Shown here: positions 51,401 through 60,437 of the stretch, in pieces
Layout of the letters: each line of letters begins with the position of its first letter
Numbering within the stretch: the first letter of the stretch is position 1
Made by a program: the position numbers and the translations under genes
The notes under the pieces: model-generated
Seen by the model: the letters and a program-made list of their open reading frames with translations, nothing else
Databases searched by the model: none
Told to the model about the DNA's origin: nothing
Origin: Streptomyces antnestii
GTDB lineage: Bacteria > Actinomycetota > Actinomycetes > Streptomycetales > Streptomycetaceae
DNA length: 64,000 nucleotides
Reading direction: 5' to 3'
Assembly: GCF_004005495.1 (NCBI RefSeq)
Contig: NZ_RZYA01000008.1
Coordinates: forward strand, 289,791-353,790

Positions 51401-54400
51401 GCGCAGGTGGCCGCGGACACCGCCGACGTCGGCGCGATCACCAGCTTTGGACGCGCCAGTGTGGTGCTGCCGGAGACGACCTTCTCGGAGACCACCGTGG
51501 TCGTGGTGTTGCTGGACGCACGGTAGGTGGTGGCCGCCTGCCAGGTGGTGGCGGCAGTGTCGACCTTCGCGAAGGTCGTGGTCGTGCCGTCGGTCTCCTT
51601 CAGCGTGAACGAGCCCGTGAAGGCGCCGGTGAGCGTGAGGTTCTCGGCTCCGGGCTGGGGCTGCCAGCCTCCCGCGGTGGTGGCGGTGAAGCCGGTCAGT
51701 CCACCGTGTGCGTCGATGACCTCGACCGAGGTGGCCGATGTCTTGCGGACGAAGGTCCATATCGATTCGGAGGCCTCTGCCGCGGTGCCGGAGGTCCACT
51801 GCGGTCCGAAGATCGGAGCCTGTCCTTCGGCGTCCGCGCCCGCCGTGGGCCGGCGCGATGACGCGAACCGTCCGACGCTCAGCCCGAACGCCGATGCGTC
51901 GGTGGCCGAGAGCAGGTAGTCGCCCGTGAGGTGGTTCACCTGGCCGGGGCCCACCTGCTCGGCCGGGGCGGTGCCCGCGTCGCGGTCGACGATGACTGTG
52001 TTGACCGGCGAGTAGCCGGTCGTGGTGCCGTCGGTGAAGGAGGCCCGTACGTCGACCGGGCCGTCCTCGGTGAGGGTGGTGGTCAGGTTCCAGGTCAGCG
52101 CGGGAGGGTTGCCGCTGGGGGCCGCGACTGGCCACGCGGCGACGGGGGTTCCGTCGGAGTTCTTGGTGACGTCTCCCACCGGCACGTTCTGCCAGGCATC
52201 GGTCTCGCCTCGGCGGTACTGGTACGTCACACCGGTGTACGAGGTCTTGCCGGTGGCGGCCAGGGCCACGCGGCGCGCGGGCCGGTCGCCGTCGGCGGGC
52301 GACAGGAGCGCGGAGCCGTCGGCGCCGACGCCGAAGGAGTACTTGGTGGTCGCGGTGGACACGTTGGCGCCTGAGTCGATCGTCTTGGCGTACAGGCTGT
52401 GCCAGCCGTCGCCCGGTGTGATCGACACGGTGAGGGGGTCTCCGCCGTTGCCGTCGGTGGTGTCATCGACGCGCTTGGGGGTCTTCGGGTCGTCCAGCCC
52501 CCACAGGTAGCCCTGGCCGTCGGCGGAGGTGGTGTCCAGAGTGCAGGTCACCGCCCCGGCCGCCTTGGCGGTCCAGGTGTTCGCCGGGTAGGTGGCGCAG
52601 GAGACGGTGGGCGCGACGGGCAGCGCCGTGTTGAGAACGAACGCGGAGTATCCGCTCCACGTGCCGTAGTCCGCGTTGTCGTAACCCCGCACGCGGTAGC
52701 GCAGATGCACGCCTGCCGGGAAGGCGCTGGCGGACGGGATGACCAGTTGCGCGGTCCCACCCGAGGCCACGGCCGCCGAGGTCGCGGTGTAGGTGTACGT
52801 GGTGTCCGCGTAGGCCGGGTCCGGAGTGACCTCGAACTGGGCCTTGGCGGTCCCGCCGTCCGCGTCGGTCACCTTGGCGGAGAGCGTCGGAGTCAGCGAG
52901 GTGACATACCGCTTGCCGTTGTAGGCGTTGACCGCCGACGGCGAGACCGCCTGGGCGGTGGGCACGCTCGGGTAGGAGTTGTAGGTCACCGTCAGGTGCG
53001 GCTCGACGGAGTCGTCTCCGGCGATGTAGTTCGTCGAGCGGAAGCGCCGCCAGGTCAGCGGGTCGTGCTCATCAGCGCCGGCGATACGCAGGCCGTAGTT
53101 GGCCGAGCCGGATGCCCAGGCGGCCACGATGGCGTCGACGTCGAAGTTCATCGTGCCGCCGGGGCAGGTGGAGTCGTAGCCCAGGGCCGCCTTGTTGACC
53201 ACCGCGCCGGTGGCCGTGGTGGCCGGCTGCGCCCCCCAGGTGATGGTCGGGGAGTCCCAGGTGCCGGTGATCCGGCGCACCTCGGTGCCCGCGCCGGAGG
53301 TGGAGCAGGAGGAGGCGTAGTACGAGTACAGCGCCAGGTTGGTGTCGGTGATGTGCTTGCCGGCGAACCGCGCCACGTCGAACTTCAGATACGAGCGGGC
53401 GACGTTGGTACCGGTGTCGTACGTGCCCGACTTCAGCTCAGCCGATCCCTGCTGGGAGTCGGGGTAGTCCGGGGTCTGCACCCAGGTGTCGGTGGTCACC
53501 GCCAGCGTGGTGGTCGGGTCCACGGTCACCGGGTAGGTCAGCGCCGTGTCGGCGAGGAAGGCCGGGTCCGGAGTGAGCACCAGCGTCTGCGTGCCGTCGT
53601 CCGCGGTCTCGATCTCCGTGTCGACCCGGGCCCGGTGCTTCGACTCGCCGGACCGCCGGTCCTTGGAGGAGTCCCACATCATCGGGGCAGGTGCGTCCGC
53701 GACCACCTTGCCGTCGGAGTCCTTCAGCAGGAGGTGCCCGGCAGCGGTCTGGGAGACCTTCAGCCCCTTCAGGGCCAGCGGGATCCGGTAGACGGGGGCC
53801 TTGTCGGGTGCCCGGTCGAGGATGACGTTCTGGGACACGCCCTGCTTGAGCGCGGTGACCTTCAGGGTCTGCCCGGCGCCCACGGTGTAGGAGGCGGTGT
53901 CGCCCTTGAGCTTCGGGGTGGGCAGCTTCCGCCCCCAGCCCACGCCGAAGCTGCGGGACCCCTTCGTCACTGAGGCCAGCCGGGTGTCGCCGCCGTCGGA
54001 CAGGGTGATGGCCGCGGCTGTCGCCTTGGGGTGCAGGGCGGCACCTGTGTCGGCCAGCGACGTGTCGATGTCCTTCCAGGCGCCGTCCTTCTTCACCCGG
54101 ATCGGCCCCGCGTAGCTGGTGGTCTGCAGGTCCCCCGAGGGCAGCGCCCAGGTGGAGGAGTCCGCGGTGCGCGCCGACAGCACCTCGATCCTGCGATGCT
54201 GCGCCCGTGCCGCCAGCCGCGCGGCAGCCTCATCCGGCGCCTCCGCGGGGCCGTAGGCCGGGGTGGTTCTCGCGGCGGTCTGGGTGGCGGTCTTGAGCGT
54301 CACGGCGACTGCCTCGCCTGCGCCTTGCGATACCAGCGCCGCCTCGGCCAGCAGCACAAGGGTCAACGCGCTTGCTATCCCCCGCAGTCTGCCGGGCGGA

Positions 54401-54465
54401 CCGGTCGGCGATGGTCTCAGCAGGCCTGGTGAACTCGACCATGCTCTGACGTGCGAACGACTCAT
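48415..54465 (-). CDS. Large secreted RHS/YD-repeat protein with atypical cysteine-rich C-terminus
   Basis: A 2016-residue exported protein. The signal-peptide region is at about residues 25-50. A DNRLRE-type beta-sandwich follows at about 310-480 (DTWVQTPDYPDSQQGSAELK; SYLKFDV), then fibronectin-like segments to about 830. A long YD-repeat region (YTYDTSGRLREAWNP, YDALDRLTQLSD, YDAEGNLATENL and others) runs from about 1130 to 1830. The usual RHS ending (GRxxSxDP with YDPxxGRF) is missing. After LQLSDLSGDTSVQIP the chain enters a 130-residue domain with six cysteines (AGCYLEH, VSCSVAG, VFCNTR, HYTCYRG, KVCAQF, YQCLYI). ATG at 54465 is chosen because GGGAG lies eight bases before it. Such proteins are shells that carry C-terminal toxins or effectors. 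Confidence 0.85.
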   Translation of the reverse strand: MSRSHVRAWSSSPGLLRPSPTGPPGRLRGIASALTLVLLAEAALVSQGAGEAVAVTLKTATQTAARTTPAYGPAEAPDEAAARLAARAQHRRIEVLSARTADSSTWALPSGDLQTTSYAGPIRVKKDGAWKDIDTSLADTGAALHPKATAAAITLSDGGDTRLASVTKGSRSFGVGWGRKLPTPKLKGDTASYTVGAGQTLKVTALKQGVSQNVILDRAPDKAPVYRIPLALKGLKVSQTAAGHLLLKDSDGKVVADAPAPMMWDSSKDRRSGESKHRARVDTEIETADDGTQTLVLTPDPAFLADTALTYPVTVDPTTTLAVTTDTWVQTPDYPDSQQGSAELKSGTYDTGTNVARSYLKFDVARFAGKHITDTNLALYSYYASSCSTSGAGTEVRRITGTWDSPTITWGAQPATTATGAVVNKAALGYDSTCPGGTMNFDVDAIVAAWASGSANYGLRIAGADEHDPLTWRRFRSTNYIAGDDSVEPHLTVTYNSYPSVPTAQAVSPSAVNAYNGKRYVTSLTPTLSAKVTDADGGTAKAQFEVTPDPAYADTTYTYTATSAAVASGGTAQLVIPSASAFPAGVHLRYRVRGYDNADYGTWSGYSAFVLNTALPVAPTVSCATYPANTWTAKAAGAVTCTLDTTSADGQGYLWGLDDPKTPKRVDDTTDGNGGDPLTVSITPGDGWHSLYAKTIDSGANVSTATTKYSFGVGADGSALLSPADGDRPARRVALAATGKTSYTGVTYQYRRGETDAWQNVPVGDVTKNSDGTPVAAWPVAAPSGNPPALTWNLTTTLTEDGPVDVRASFTDGTTTGYSPVNTVIVDRDAGTAPAEQVGPGQVNHLTGDYLLSATDASAFGLSVGRFASSRRPTAGADAEGQAPIFGPQWTSGTAAEASESIWTFVRKTSATSVEVIDAHGGLTGFTATTAGGWQPQPGAENLTLTGAFTGSFTLKETDGTTTTFAKVDTAATTWQAATTYRASSNTTTTVVSEKVVSGSTTLARPKLVIAPTSAVSAATCASTPTTKGCRVLQFVYATATTATASTFGDYTGQVSSIRLYSTEPGASTASYKTVQSYTYDTSGRLREAWNPGISPALKTQYTYDSAGRITQLTAPGELPWTFVYGKAGNAATAGDGMLLSASRPTLTPGSRTQTNGTAVTTIVYDVPLSGIKAPYAMASSDVAAWGQADIPTDATAVFPPDAVPSANDGAALTAGSYARAGISYVDASGRQVNTAVPGGHIGVAEFDNLGNLVRELTASNRELALATSGTQLADLTRLGIDALPSADRAQKLSTATVYSADGQRKLEEFGPLHLVTLNQDLAAGAGGTPLVAGTEVPAREHTANTFDEGRPTDGSATVSDQITTSRVGAYVAGYPADGDALTTATTYDWAKGLETSEIQDPSGLNIAKRTVYDASGRVSKTMTPMSSGTDARTMVTTYWSATGTGACNGRPEWADLVCSVGPAAAVTGSGSNPPQLPTDTTEYDWWGNAAKVTHTANGTTRTTTSTFDDAQRVVLVTVSGGGDSVPDTTTTYDGQTGKVASVGAGGHTVTHTYDVLGREAGYDDGAGNTTSRQYDALDRLTQLSDSAPSTTTYTYDTTAEPRGLLTRIDDSDVGTFSGSYDAEGNLATENLPGGYQLTTTRDTTGADTARTYTNTADQSVPLADNVAYTVHGSIREHTDSSGVSTTSTVLFDAAGRAAQVDEVTDLDCTRAVNTYNNDGSTTQQTKSEADCASIDTAAGTTTSYTYDSADRPVDSGYAYDTLGRLISSPDGTSTTYFANDVTSQETAAGQRKTWTPDAEGRLATRVIETQNPDTTWTTTSTSTSHYGQEGGEPAWATLDESGSTSKVRNILDLTDQATVTSSGGTMALQLSDLSGDTSVQIPIQRTRSGSGSSSLWTISYDLHGSSIPIPAGCYLEHWIVGHGRYINYELADVSCSVAGYMFAVFCNTRIDFSYYTTTNRKYRLSRGATHYTCYRGHVPRRYAPGSQWLPYQGKVCAQFFVNSYKRAYQCLYIHN

Positions 54466-55035
54466 TAATGACTCCCGGGACGGAAGTGAACAGTGAGAGG
54501 GGCCGTGCCGCGTGCAGAGGTGATCATGCACAACCGTGTACTGCCGCACCGTCAAACACCAAAGGCCGGCAAAGAAAAGCTGAAGCGATCGCCAAGTTCC
54601 TCGCCCGGTAGCACCACGGAATCGCCCGCCTCCCCGACCGGGAGGTCGCCCGGGGCGCCCCATGCGACGACAAGCCGGGCATGTACCCCCAACCCCTGAA
54701 AGTCGGCTCCCGGCAGTTCATTGCGCGCGACTTCGAGACTTTGCGATAGCTTTACAGAAAATGCCCCGCGTGCATGTCAACCCCGCGGAAGCAGCCATTC
54801 CGGCACGACTCTTCCCGGATGGGATCATGACGCCCAGGTCGCGGCATCGGGGCACCCCGCACTCCATGGACTACTAGGGACTGTGCCGAGTTGAGATCAC
54901 GGGTTCGGACGTTTCGCTGTCCCGGCGGGGCCGGGACGGTAGACACCCTGTCACCTGTGCTGAGCTGCGACTTCAGGGTCACGTTGGGATCACATCGAGG
55001 GTGTTCGCGAGCCCGTCGACGCGCTCTTGGGAACC
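54466..55035. other. Intergenic stretch upstream of the RHS gene
   Basis: No recognisable coding sequence. The part nearest 54466 must hold the RHS promoter on the minus strand, but no clear promoter motif stood out. The stretch is somewhat less GC-rich than its neighbours around 54720-54780. Confidence 0.45.
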
Positions 55036-55600
55036 GTGACGTTCCGTCTGGTCTACCGATTCGGCTGGCTGCTGCTCGGCTGGCTGCGCCTACTGGCGCG
55101 GTCCTCCGCGGCCAGGGATGTTCAGATACTGGCGCTCCGCCACCAGTTGGCCGTCCTGCTGCAGCGCTCCGCCACCAGTTGGCCGTCCTGCTGCAGCGCA
55201 CCAACCCCAAGCCCGCCTTCACTCCCGGGGACCGCGCCGTGCTCGCCGCCCCGCTCAGGCTACTGAGCAAACGTCACCGTCCAGCGCTGAAACTGTTGGG
55301 CACCCCGCGAACCCTGCTGCGCCGGCACGCGAGGTTGTCGCGAAGAAGTGGACCTACCCGCACCGAGGCCCGGGCCGCCCGGCCAAGCCTGAGACACTGC
55401 GTGCTCTGGTGCTGCGCCTGGCCCGCGAGAACGACGGTTGGGGATATCGCCGGATCCATGGCGAACTGATCAACCTGGGCTGGAAGGTAGCCGCCTCCAC
55501 CGTCTGGGAGATCTTGCAGCGGACCGGGATCGACCCGGCGCCCCGGCAGGTCAGCGGCTCCTGGGCGAAGTTCCTGACCGCCCAGGCCCAGGCATCCTCT
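55036..55600 (+). pseudogene. IS3/rve-type integrase, N-terminal half, frameshifted
   Basis: Starts at GTG (TFRLVYRFGWLLLGWLRLL), then ARDVQILALRHQLAVLLQR. A 32-bp tandem duplication shifts the frame. The match resumes in another frame (TNPKPAFTPGDRAVLAAPLR) and later in a third (RGPGRPAKPETLRALVLRLA; NDGWGYRRIHGELINLGWKV; GIDPAPRQVSGSWAKFLTAQ). Homology stops where the DDE catalytic domain should begin. It is dead, and marks the joint between the RHS region and the acid-catabolism operon. Confidence 0.85.
55134..55197 (+). repeat. Perfect 32-bp tandem duplication inside the integrase fragment
   Basis: Bases 55134-55165 are repeated exactly at 55166-55197 (unit begins GCTCCGCCACCAGTTGG). As 32 is not a multiple of three, it inactivates the frame. 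Perfect identity of the copies suggests a recent event. Confidence 0.95.
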
Positions 55601-55687
55601 CGCTGCGGTGCGCCCGTGTCTCGGCAACGCGACCGCGGCCGAGCACCACAGGGTGGCGGCGGTGCTCAGACCGCGCACCCCCGCTCG

Positions 55688-56602
55688 TCAGCCGTCGGAG
55701 CTGTCCGTCTCGAGGAGGGCGAGGATGCGGCGCACCGCTGGATCGTCCTGCCCCGCGCGTGTCGCGGCGAGGATGCTCAGGGCGAGGTTCCCCGAGGTGT
55801 CCTTGAGGGTGCGGAAGGCCACTGCGGGCAGGGCGCTTTCGCGTACCTGCTCCGGCACGAGGCAGACACAGTTCCCCGCCGCGACGTGACTGAGCAGGCC
55901 AGGGAGGCTGTCGGCCCTCGCCGCGTCGCGCGGGGCGAAGCCCGCCGCGCGGCAGGCTGACGTCACCTGCTCCGCCAGGCCCGCGAGGGCTGTCAGGGAG
56001 GGCAGCGCGAAGTCCTCGGTGGCCAGGTCGGACAGGCGCAGCGATGCGTGATGGGCAAGGGGGTGGCCCTCGGGCAGGGCCACGGCGAGCCGCTCGACCG
56101 CGAGCGGGTGGAGGTCGAGCGCGTCGGCGTCCGCGAGCGGTCCGCGGACGAAGGCCAGGTCGAGGCGGCCGGAGCGGACCATGGCGGCCAGTTCGACGGA
56201 GGCGTTCTGGTGCAAGTGAAGCCGCAGTCCAGGGAGTTGGTTCTGGGCCGCGCGCAGCACGCGCGGCAGGAAGGCGTGGGCGAGACCGCTGACGAAGCCG
56301 AGGTGCAGTTCGCCCTCGGTGCCGTGGGCGATCCTGCGCGCACGCTCGACCGCCGCGTGCTGCGCCTGCAGCAGGTGCCGCGCGTCCTGGGCGAAGGCCT
56401 CTCCGGCCGGGGTGAGCCGGACGGCGCGGGTACTGCGCTCGACGAGTCTCACCCCGAGGCGCCGCTCCAGCCGCTGGATGGCCTGGCTGAGCGGCGGCTG
56501 ACTCATCGACAGCCGCTCGGCGGCTCGCCCGAAGTGCCGCTCCTCCGCCAGGACGACGAACTGCTCCAGGACGCGCTGCGTCAGATCCATAGTGTCTGCC
56601 AT
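55688..56602 (-). CDS. LysR-family transcriptional regulator
   Basis: A 304-residue LysR protein: HTH with EQFVVLAEERHFGRAAERLS and QPPLSQAIQRLE near residues 12-45, then a periplasmic-binding-like effector domain (ELHLGFVSGLAHAFLPRVL near 95; LVPEQVRESALPAV near 255). It is divergent from the CoA-transferase operon, 124 bases away, the classic arrangement for its activator. The start is taken at ATG 56602; ATG 56590 is also possible and neither has a ribosome site. Confidence 0.85.
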   Translation of the reverse strand: MADTMDLTQRVLEQFVVLAEERHFGRAAERLSMSQPPLSQAIQRLERRLGVRLVERSTRAVRLTPAGEAFAQDARHLLQAQHAAVERARRIAHGTEGELHLGFVSGLAHAFLPRVLRAAQNQLPGLRLHLHQNASVELAAMVRSGRLDLAFVRGPLADADALDLHPLAVERLAVALPEGHPLAHHASLRLSDLATEDFALPSLTALAGLAEQVTSACRAAGFAPRDAARADSLPGLLSHVAAGNCVCLVPEQVRESALPAVAFRTLKDTSGNLALSILAATRAGQDDPAVRRILALLETDSSDG

Positions 56603-56726
56603 ATGAATAAGCCTAGAAGAAGTATTGGATATCAATGAATGGCCCTGCGTTGAATTGTGGTTCGAAGCTCAGTCCAGTCCAGCGGTCGGGGGCCGGACTC
56701 CTGAAGGGACGCAGGAGGCGCGAGGC

Positions 56727-57959
56727 ATGTCGGCAGAGCACGAGCACGTCAAGGGCGACGGAACCGTGGGATGTGGGCCACTGGCCGGCCTGCGGGTCAT
56801 CGAACTGGCCACCGTGATCATGGGACCGTACGCAGGCGCGCAGCTGGGCGACCTTGGCGCGGACGTCATCAAGATCGAGGCTCCGGGCGGGGACCCCACC
56901 CGACACTTCGAGCCCCAGCGGCACGAGGGCATGGCCGGTGCCACCCTCAACCTCAATCGCAACAAGCGCAGTGTGCGGCTCGACCTGAAGACCTCGGCCG
57001 GGCGTGAGGCGCTGCTCGCGCTGCTGCGCACCGCCGATGCCTTCATCACCAACGTCCGCCCGCAGGCCCTGCGCCGGCTCGGCCTGTGGTACGAGGACGT
57101 GGCCGACGTCAACCCGGGCCTGGTGTACGTCAACGCCCAGGGGTTCCGTAGCGATTCGCCCCAGGGCGACAACGCCGCGTACGACGACATCCTGCAGGCC
57201 GCCTCCGGCCTCGTCTGGCTGAACGAGCAGGTGAGCGGCGAGGCGTACTACGTGCCGACCGTGCTCGCGGACAAGGTGTGCGGCCTGGTGATCGTGCAGT
57301 CCGTGTTGGCCGCGCTCCGGCACCGGGACCGCACTGGTGCCGGACAGCACGTGGAGGTCCCGATGGCCGACACCATGATCGCCTTCAACCTGGTCGAGCA
57401 TCTGTCCGGCGCGTCGCTGGAGCCGGTCCAGGAGCCCGGTTACGGATACCGGCGCGTGCTCAGCAAGGAGCGCAAGGCGTGTCCGACGGCTGACGGCTGG
57501 ATGTGCATCCTGCCCTACAACGACCGCAACTGGCGCGACTTCTTCGCCCACGCCGGCCGCCCCGACCTCGCCGCCGACCCGCGCTTTTCGACCATGGCCG
57601 GGCGCGTCGCGCACGCCGACGAGCTCTATGCGTACCTACGCGAGGTGACCCCGAAGTTCACCAACGACGAGTGGCAGGACTTCTGCGACCGGGTGAGCAT
57701 TCCCGCCCATCCCGTGTACAGCCTGCGGGAGGCCGCGGAGAGCAGCTATGCCCGGCAGGGCGGGCTGCTCCAGATCTTGGAGCACCCGAGCGAGGGCACC
57801 TACCGGTATGTCGCACCGCCCGTCCGCTACTCGCGTACGCGGGGGCGGCTGTGGCGGCACTGCCCGCACGTCGGTGAGCACACCGAAGAAGTGCTCACCG
57901 AGGTCGGCTTCGACCCCGCCCTGCTCACGGCGACACCCGATCCGTCCGCTGTCGCCTGA
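56727..57959 (+). CDS. CaiB/BaiF-type CoA-transferase (family III)
   Basis: A 410-residue class III CoA-transferase: LAGLRVIELATVIMGPYAGA near residues 17-36, LGADVIKIEAPGGDPTR near 42-58, LKTSAGREALLAL near 85, and the catalytic aspartate expected in AAYDDILQAASG near 150. It moves CoA between a donor acyl-CoA and a free acid. AGGAGG lies eight bases before the ATG. It begins an operon with a transporter, hydratases and dehydrogenases, so it most likely activates the imported acid. Confidence 0.9.
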   Translation: MSAEHEHVKGDGTVGCGPLAGLRVIELATVIMGPYAGAQLGDLGADVIKIEAPGGDPTRHFEPQRHEGMAGATLNLNRNKRSVRLDLKTSAGREALLALLRTADAFITNVRPQALRRLGLWYEDVADVNPGLVYVNAQGFRSDSPQGDNAAYDDILQAASGLVWLNEQVSGEAYYVPTVLADKVCGLVIVQSVLAALRHRDRTGAGQHVEVPMADTMIAFNLVEHLSGASLEPVQEPGYGYRRVLSKERKACPTADGWMCILPYNDRNWRDFFAHAGRPDLAADPRFSTMAGRVAHADELYAYLREVTPKFTNDEWQDFCDRVSIPAHPVYSLREAAESSYARQGGLLQILEHPSEGTYRYVAPPVRYSRTRGRLWRHCPHVGEHTEEVLTEVGFDPALLTATPDPSAVA

Positions 57960-58166
57960 CCCATCGGGCCGCCCCAGAGCCCGGCACCGGCCGAACCCTC
58001 ATCGCCGCAGGCCAGAGCCATCTCACCGAAGCAGACAGGAACGCTTCCCCGGCTCCCCCGCAACGCAGTGCCTCTCTTCCTGCCCCAGAGCCACCGAGCC
58101 GCCTCACCACCTCCATCGCAGATCTCCCCCTGCATCTCCATGTCACACAGACGGGACCGCTCCCCC

Positions 58167-59474
58167 ATGACCGACATGACCGCTGCCCCGAGCAGCCTTT
58201 CGACGACGAAGGTGCCCAACCGCAGGCGACAGCTGATCGCCGGCACCATCGGCCATCTCGTCGAGTGGTTCGACTGGTCGGCCTACGCCTATCTCGCGGT
58301 CTTCTTCGCCGACCAGTTCTTCCCCAAGCAGTCGGGCGCCGGCCTGGTGCCGCTGCTCGCCACCTTCGGGGTGTTCGCCGTCGGCTTCCTCGCCCGGCCC
58401 TTCGGCGGACTGGCCCTGGGCGCGTTCGGCGACCGCTACGGCCGCCGCGCCGGGCTTTCCCTGTCCATCGCGCTGATGGGCGGCGGGAGTCTGCTGGTAG
58501 CCGTCTGCCCCACCTACGCCCAGATCGGCGTGCTCGCGCCGGTTCTGCTCGTCATCGCCCGGCTGGTGCAGGGCCTGGCCACCGGCGGTGAGTGGGGAGC
58601 GGCGTCCGCGTTCATGGTGGAGTCCGCGCCGTCCCACCGTCGCGGGCTGTACTCCAGCTTCTTGTACGTCGGATCGAACATCGGCAAGATCGCGCTGACC
58701 GGTGCCGGTGGTCTGCTCGTCGCCGCTCTCGGCGAGCAGGCGATGGAGGGCTACGGCTGGCGCATCCTGTTCGGTACCGGTGCGTTGCTCGCCGTGGTCG
58801 GCTGGTGGATCCGCCGCAGCGCCGAGGAGACCGCCGCCCACGCGGGGCACAGAGCGGGCGCGATCGAGCGCCCGGGAGTGTTCGAGTTCGTTCGCCGCTA
58901 CCCCGCCCAGACCTTCCAGATCTTCGGCCTCACGCTCGGCCCGGCGGTGGCCTTCTACACGTGGACCGCCTACCTCCCCACGTACGCGGTGACCGCCGGC
59001 GGAATCGACAAGGGGCAGGCGATGACGGCGGCGACGGTGTCGCTGGTGGCGTTCGCCATCGCCCAGCCGTTTGTCGGGATGGTGTCCGACCGGATCGGCC
59101 GCAAGCCGCTGATGCTCCTCTACGCGATCGGCTTCATCGTGGGCACCGTGCCGCTCCTGAGCGCCATCGGCGACACCGTCCAGAGCCTGATCCTGGTCCA
59201 GGGCACCGGGCTGCTCCTGCTCAGCGGCACAACCGCCATCGCGGCGGCGGTCAGCGTGGAGCTCTTCCCTGCCCAGGTGAGAGTGAGCGGCATCAGCGTC
59301 CCCTATGCGCTGTCCGTGGCCGTCTTCGGCGGCACCGCACCGGTGATCGCCACCGCGCTGCAGTCCGCGGGGCATGCGGGCTGGTTCGGCTGGTACGTCG
59401 TGGCCTGCACCGCCGTCACCCTGATCACCGTCCTCACGCTCCGCGAGACCCATCGCGCGCCGCTGCCCGAGTGA
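58167..59474 (+). CDS. MHS-family MFS transporter for an organic acid
   Basis: A 435-residue 12-helix symporter: GHLVEWFDWSAYAYLAVFF near residue 24, GAFGDRYGRRAGLSLSIALM near 90, GGEWGAASAFMVE near 140, and MVSDRIGRKPLM near 305. It belongs to the same MHS group as the transporter at 39766, but differs in sequence. Operon position suggests uptake of the acid handled by the CoA-transferase. The start ATG 58167 is chosen by conserved N-terminus; an in-frame ATG at 58140 is also possible. Confidence 0.85.
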   Translation: MTDMTAAPSSLSTTKVPNRRRQLIAGTIGHLVEWFDWSAYAYLAVFFADQFFPKQSGAGLVPLLATFGVFAVGFLARPFGGLALGAFGDRYGRRAGLSLSIALMGGGSLLVAVCPTYAQIGVLAPVLLVIARLVQGLATGGEWGAASAFMVESAPSHRRGLYSSFLYVGSNIGKIALTGAGGLLVAALGEQAMEGYGWRILFGTGALLAVVGWWIRRSAEETAAHAGHRAGAIERPGVFEFVRRYPAQTFQIFGLTLGPAVAFYTWTAYLPTYAVTAGGIDKGQAMTAATVSLVAFAIAQPFVGMVSDRIGRKPLMLLYAIGFIVGTVPLLSAIGDTVQSLILVQGTGLLLLSGTTAIAAAVSVELFPAQVRVSGISVPYALSVAVFGGTAPVIATALQSAGHAGWFGWYVVACTAVTLITVLTLRETHRAPLPE

Positions 59475-59481
59475 TCCCCCG

Positions 59482-59515
59482 GCACTGGGGGTGTCCGCCC
59501 GGGCATCCCCAGTGC
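59482..59515 (+). terminator. Hairpin after the transporter gene
   Basis: GCACTGGGG (59482-59490) pairs with CCCCAGTGC (59507-59515), with a GCCCGGGC palindrome in the loop. It starts eight bases after the stop, so it may be an internal attenuator within the operon. Confidence 0.5.
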
Positions 59516-59545
59516 GGCCCTCCCTCCCGAAAGAGCCGTACGAGC

Positions 59546-60313
59546 ATGACGACAGCACCTCTGGTCCGCCGCACAGACGAGGACGGCGTCGCGGCGCTCA
59601 CCCTTGACTCGCCGCACAACCGCAACGCCCTCTCCGCCCGTCTCATCACCGAACTGACCGCCGAGCTGACCAGGGCATCGCGGGACCCGGACGTACGGGC
59701 GGTGCTCCTCACCCACACCGGCACCACCTTCTGCGCCGGCATCGACCTGGACGAAGCCCGCCACCCGACCCACGACTCGGCGGGGCCTCAAAGGCTCCTC
59801 CAACTGCTCCGCACCATCGTCGAGTCGCCCAAGCCCGTGGTCGCCCGCGTGGCCGGGCACGCCCGGGCCGGGGGCATCGGGCTGCTCGGTGCCTGCGACA
59901 TCGTGGCCGCCGGGCCACAGGCGAGCTTCGCGTTCACAGAAGTGCGGATCGGTCTTGCGCCCGCCGTGCTGGCCACGACCGTCCTGCCCCGGGTCGACCC
60001 GCGGGCTGCATCGCGCTACTTCCTGACCGGCGAACGGTTCACCGCGGCGGAAGCAGCCCGCATCGGCCTGGTGACGCTCGCCGCCGAGGACGACCTCGAC
60101 ACGGCGCTCACACCCATCCTCGACGGGCTGCGCGCCGCCGCCCCGAACGCCCTCGCCGCGACGAAGCGCCTGACCACCGCCGAGGTGCTGCGGTCCGTCG
60201 ACCGGGACGCCGACACCATGACGGCGCTCGCCGCACGGCTGCTCGCCACAGACGAGGCCCGCGAAGGCGTGGCGTCCTTCCTCGAGCGGCGCCGGCCCGC
60301 CTGGGCCACCTGA
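59546..60313 (+). CDS. Enoyl-CoA hydratase/isomerase family protein (first)
   Basis: A 255-residue crotonase-fold enzyme: the oxyanion-hole segments are TFCAGIDLDEAR near residues 61-72 and AGHARAGGIGLLGACDIV near 103-120. The glutamates of classic hydratases fall near AFTEVRIGLAP (131-141), where one acidic residue is visible. The family hydrates or isomerises enoyl-CoA, or acts on related thioesters. Confidence 0.87.
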   Translation: MTTAPLVRRTDEDGVAALTLDSPHNRNALSARLITELTAELTRASRDPDVRAVLLTHTGTTFCAGIDLDEARHPTHDSAGPQRLLQLLRTIVESPKPVVARVAGHARAGGIGLLGACDIVAAGPQASFAFTEVRIGLAPAVLATTVLPRVDPRAASRYFLTGERFTAAEAARIGLVTLAAEDDLDTALTPILDGLRAAAPNALAATKRLTTAEVLRSVDRDADTMTALAARLLATDEAREGVASFLERRRPAWAT

Positions 60314-60354
60314 CCGGTCCTGCGCGGCCGCCCCCGCAGCAGACCGCACCGGCG

Positions 60355-60373
60355 ACGACGGGACCCCCGTCGT
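60355..60373 (+). terminator. Small hairpin between the two hydratase genes
   Basis: ACGACGGG (60355-60362) and CCCGTCGT (60366-60373) form an 8-bp stem with a 3-base loop in the 124-base gap. It may reduce readthrough into the second hydratase. Confidence 0.4.
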
Positions 60374-60437
60374 GGGGGCTCGCACCATCCCGCGCGGCGG
60401 CTCCGCCGCATCGCGCCAACCTTCTGAGGAGTCACAC

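Noticed and set aside
48988..51861. A 957-residue open frame on the plus strand opposite the RHS gene
   Set aside because: Its translation is low-complexity (Gly/Arg/Val rich), has no family resemblance and mirrors the codon bias of the RHS gene on the other strand.
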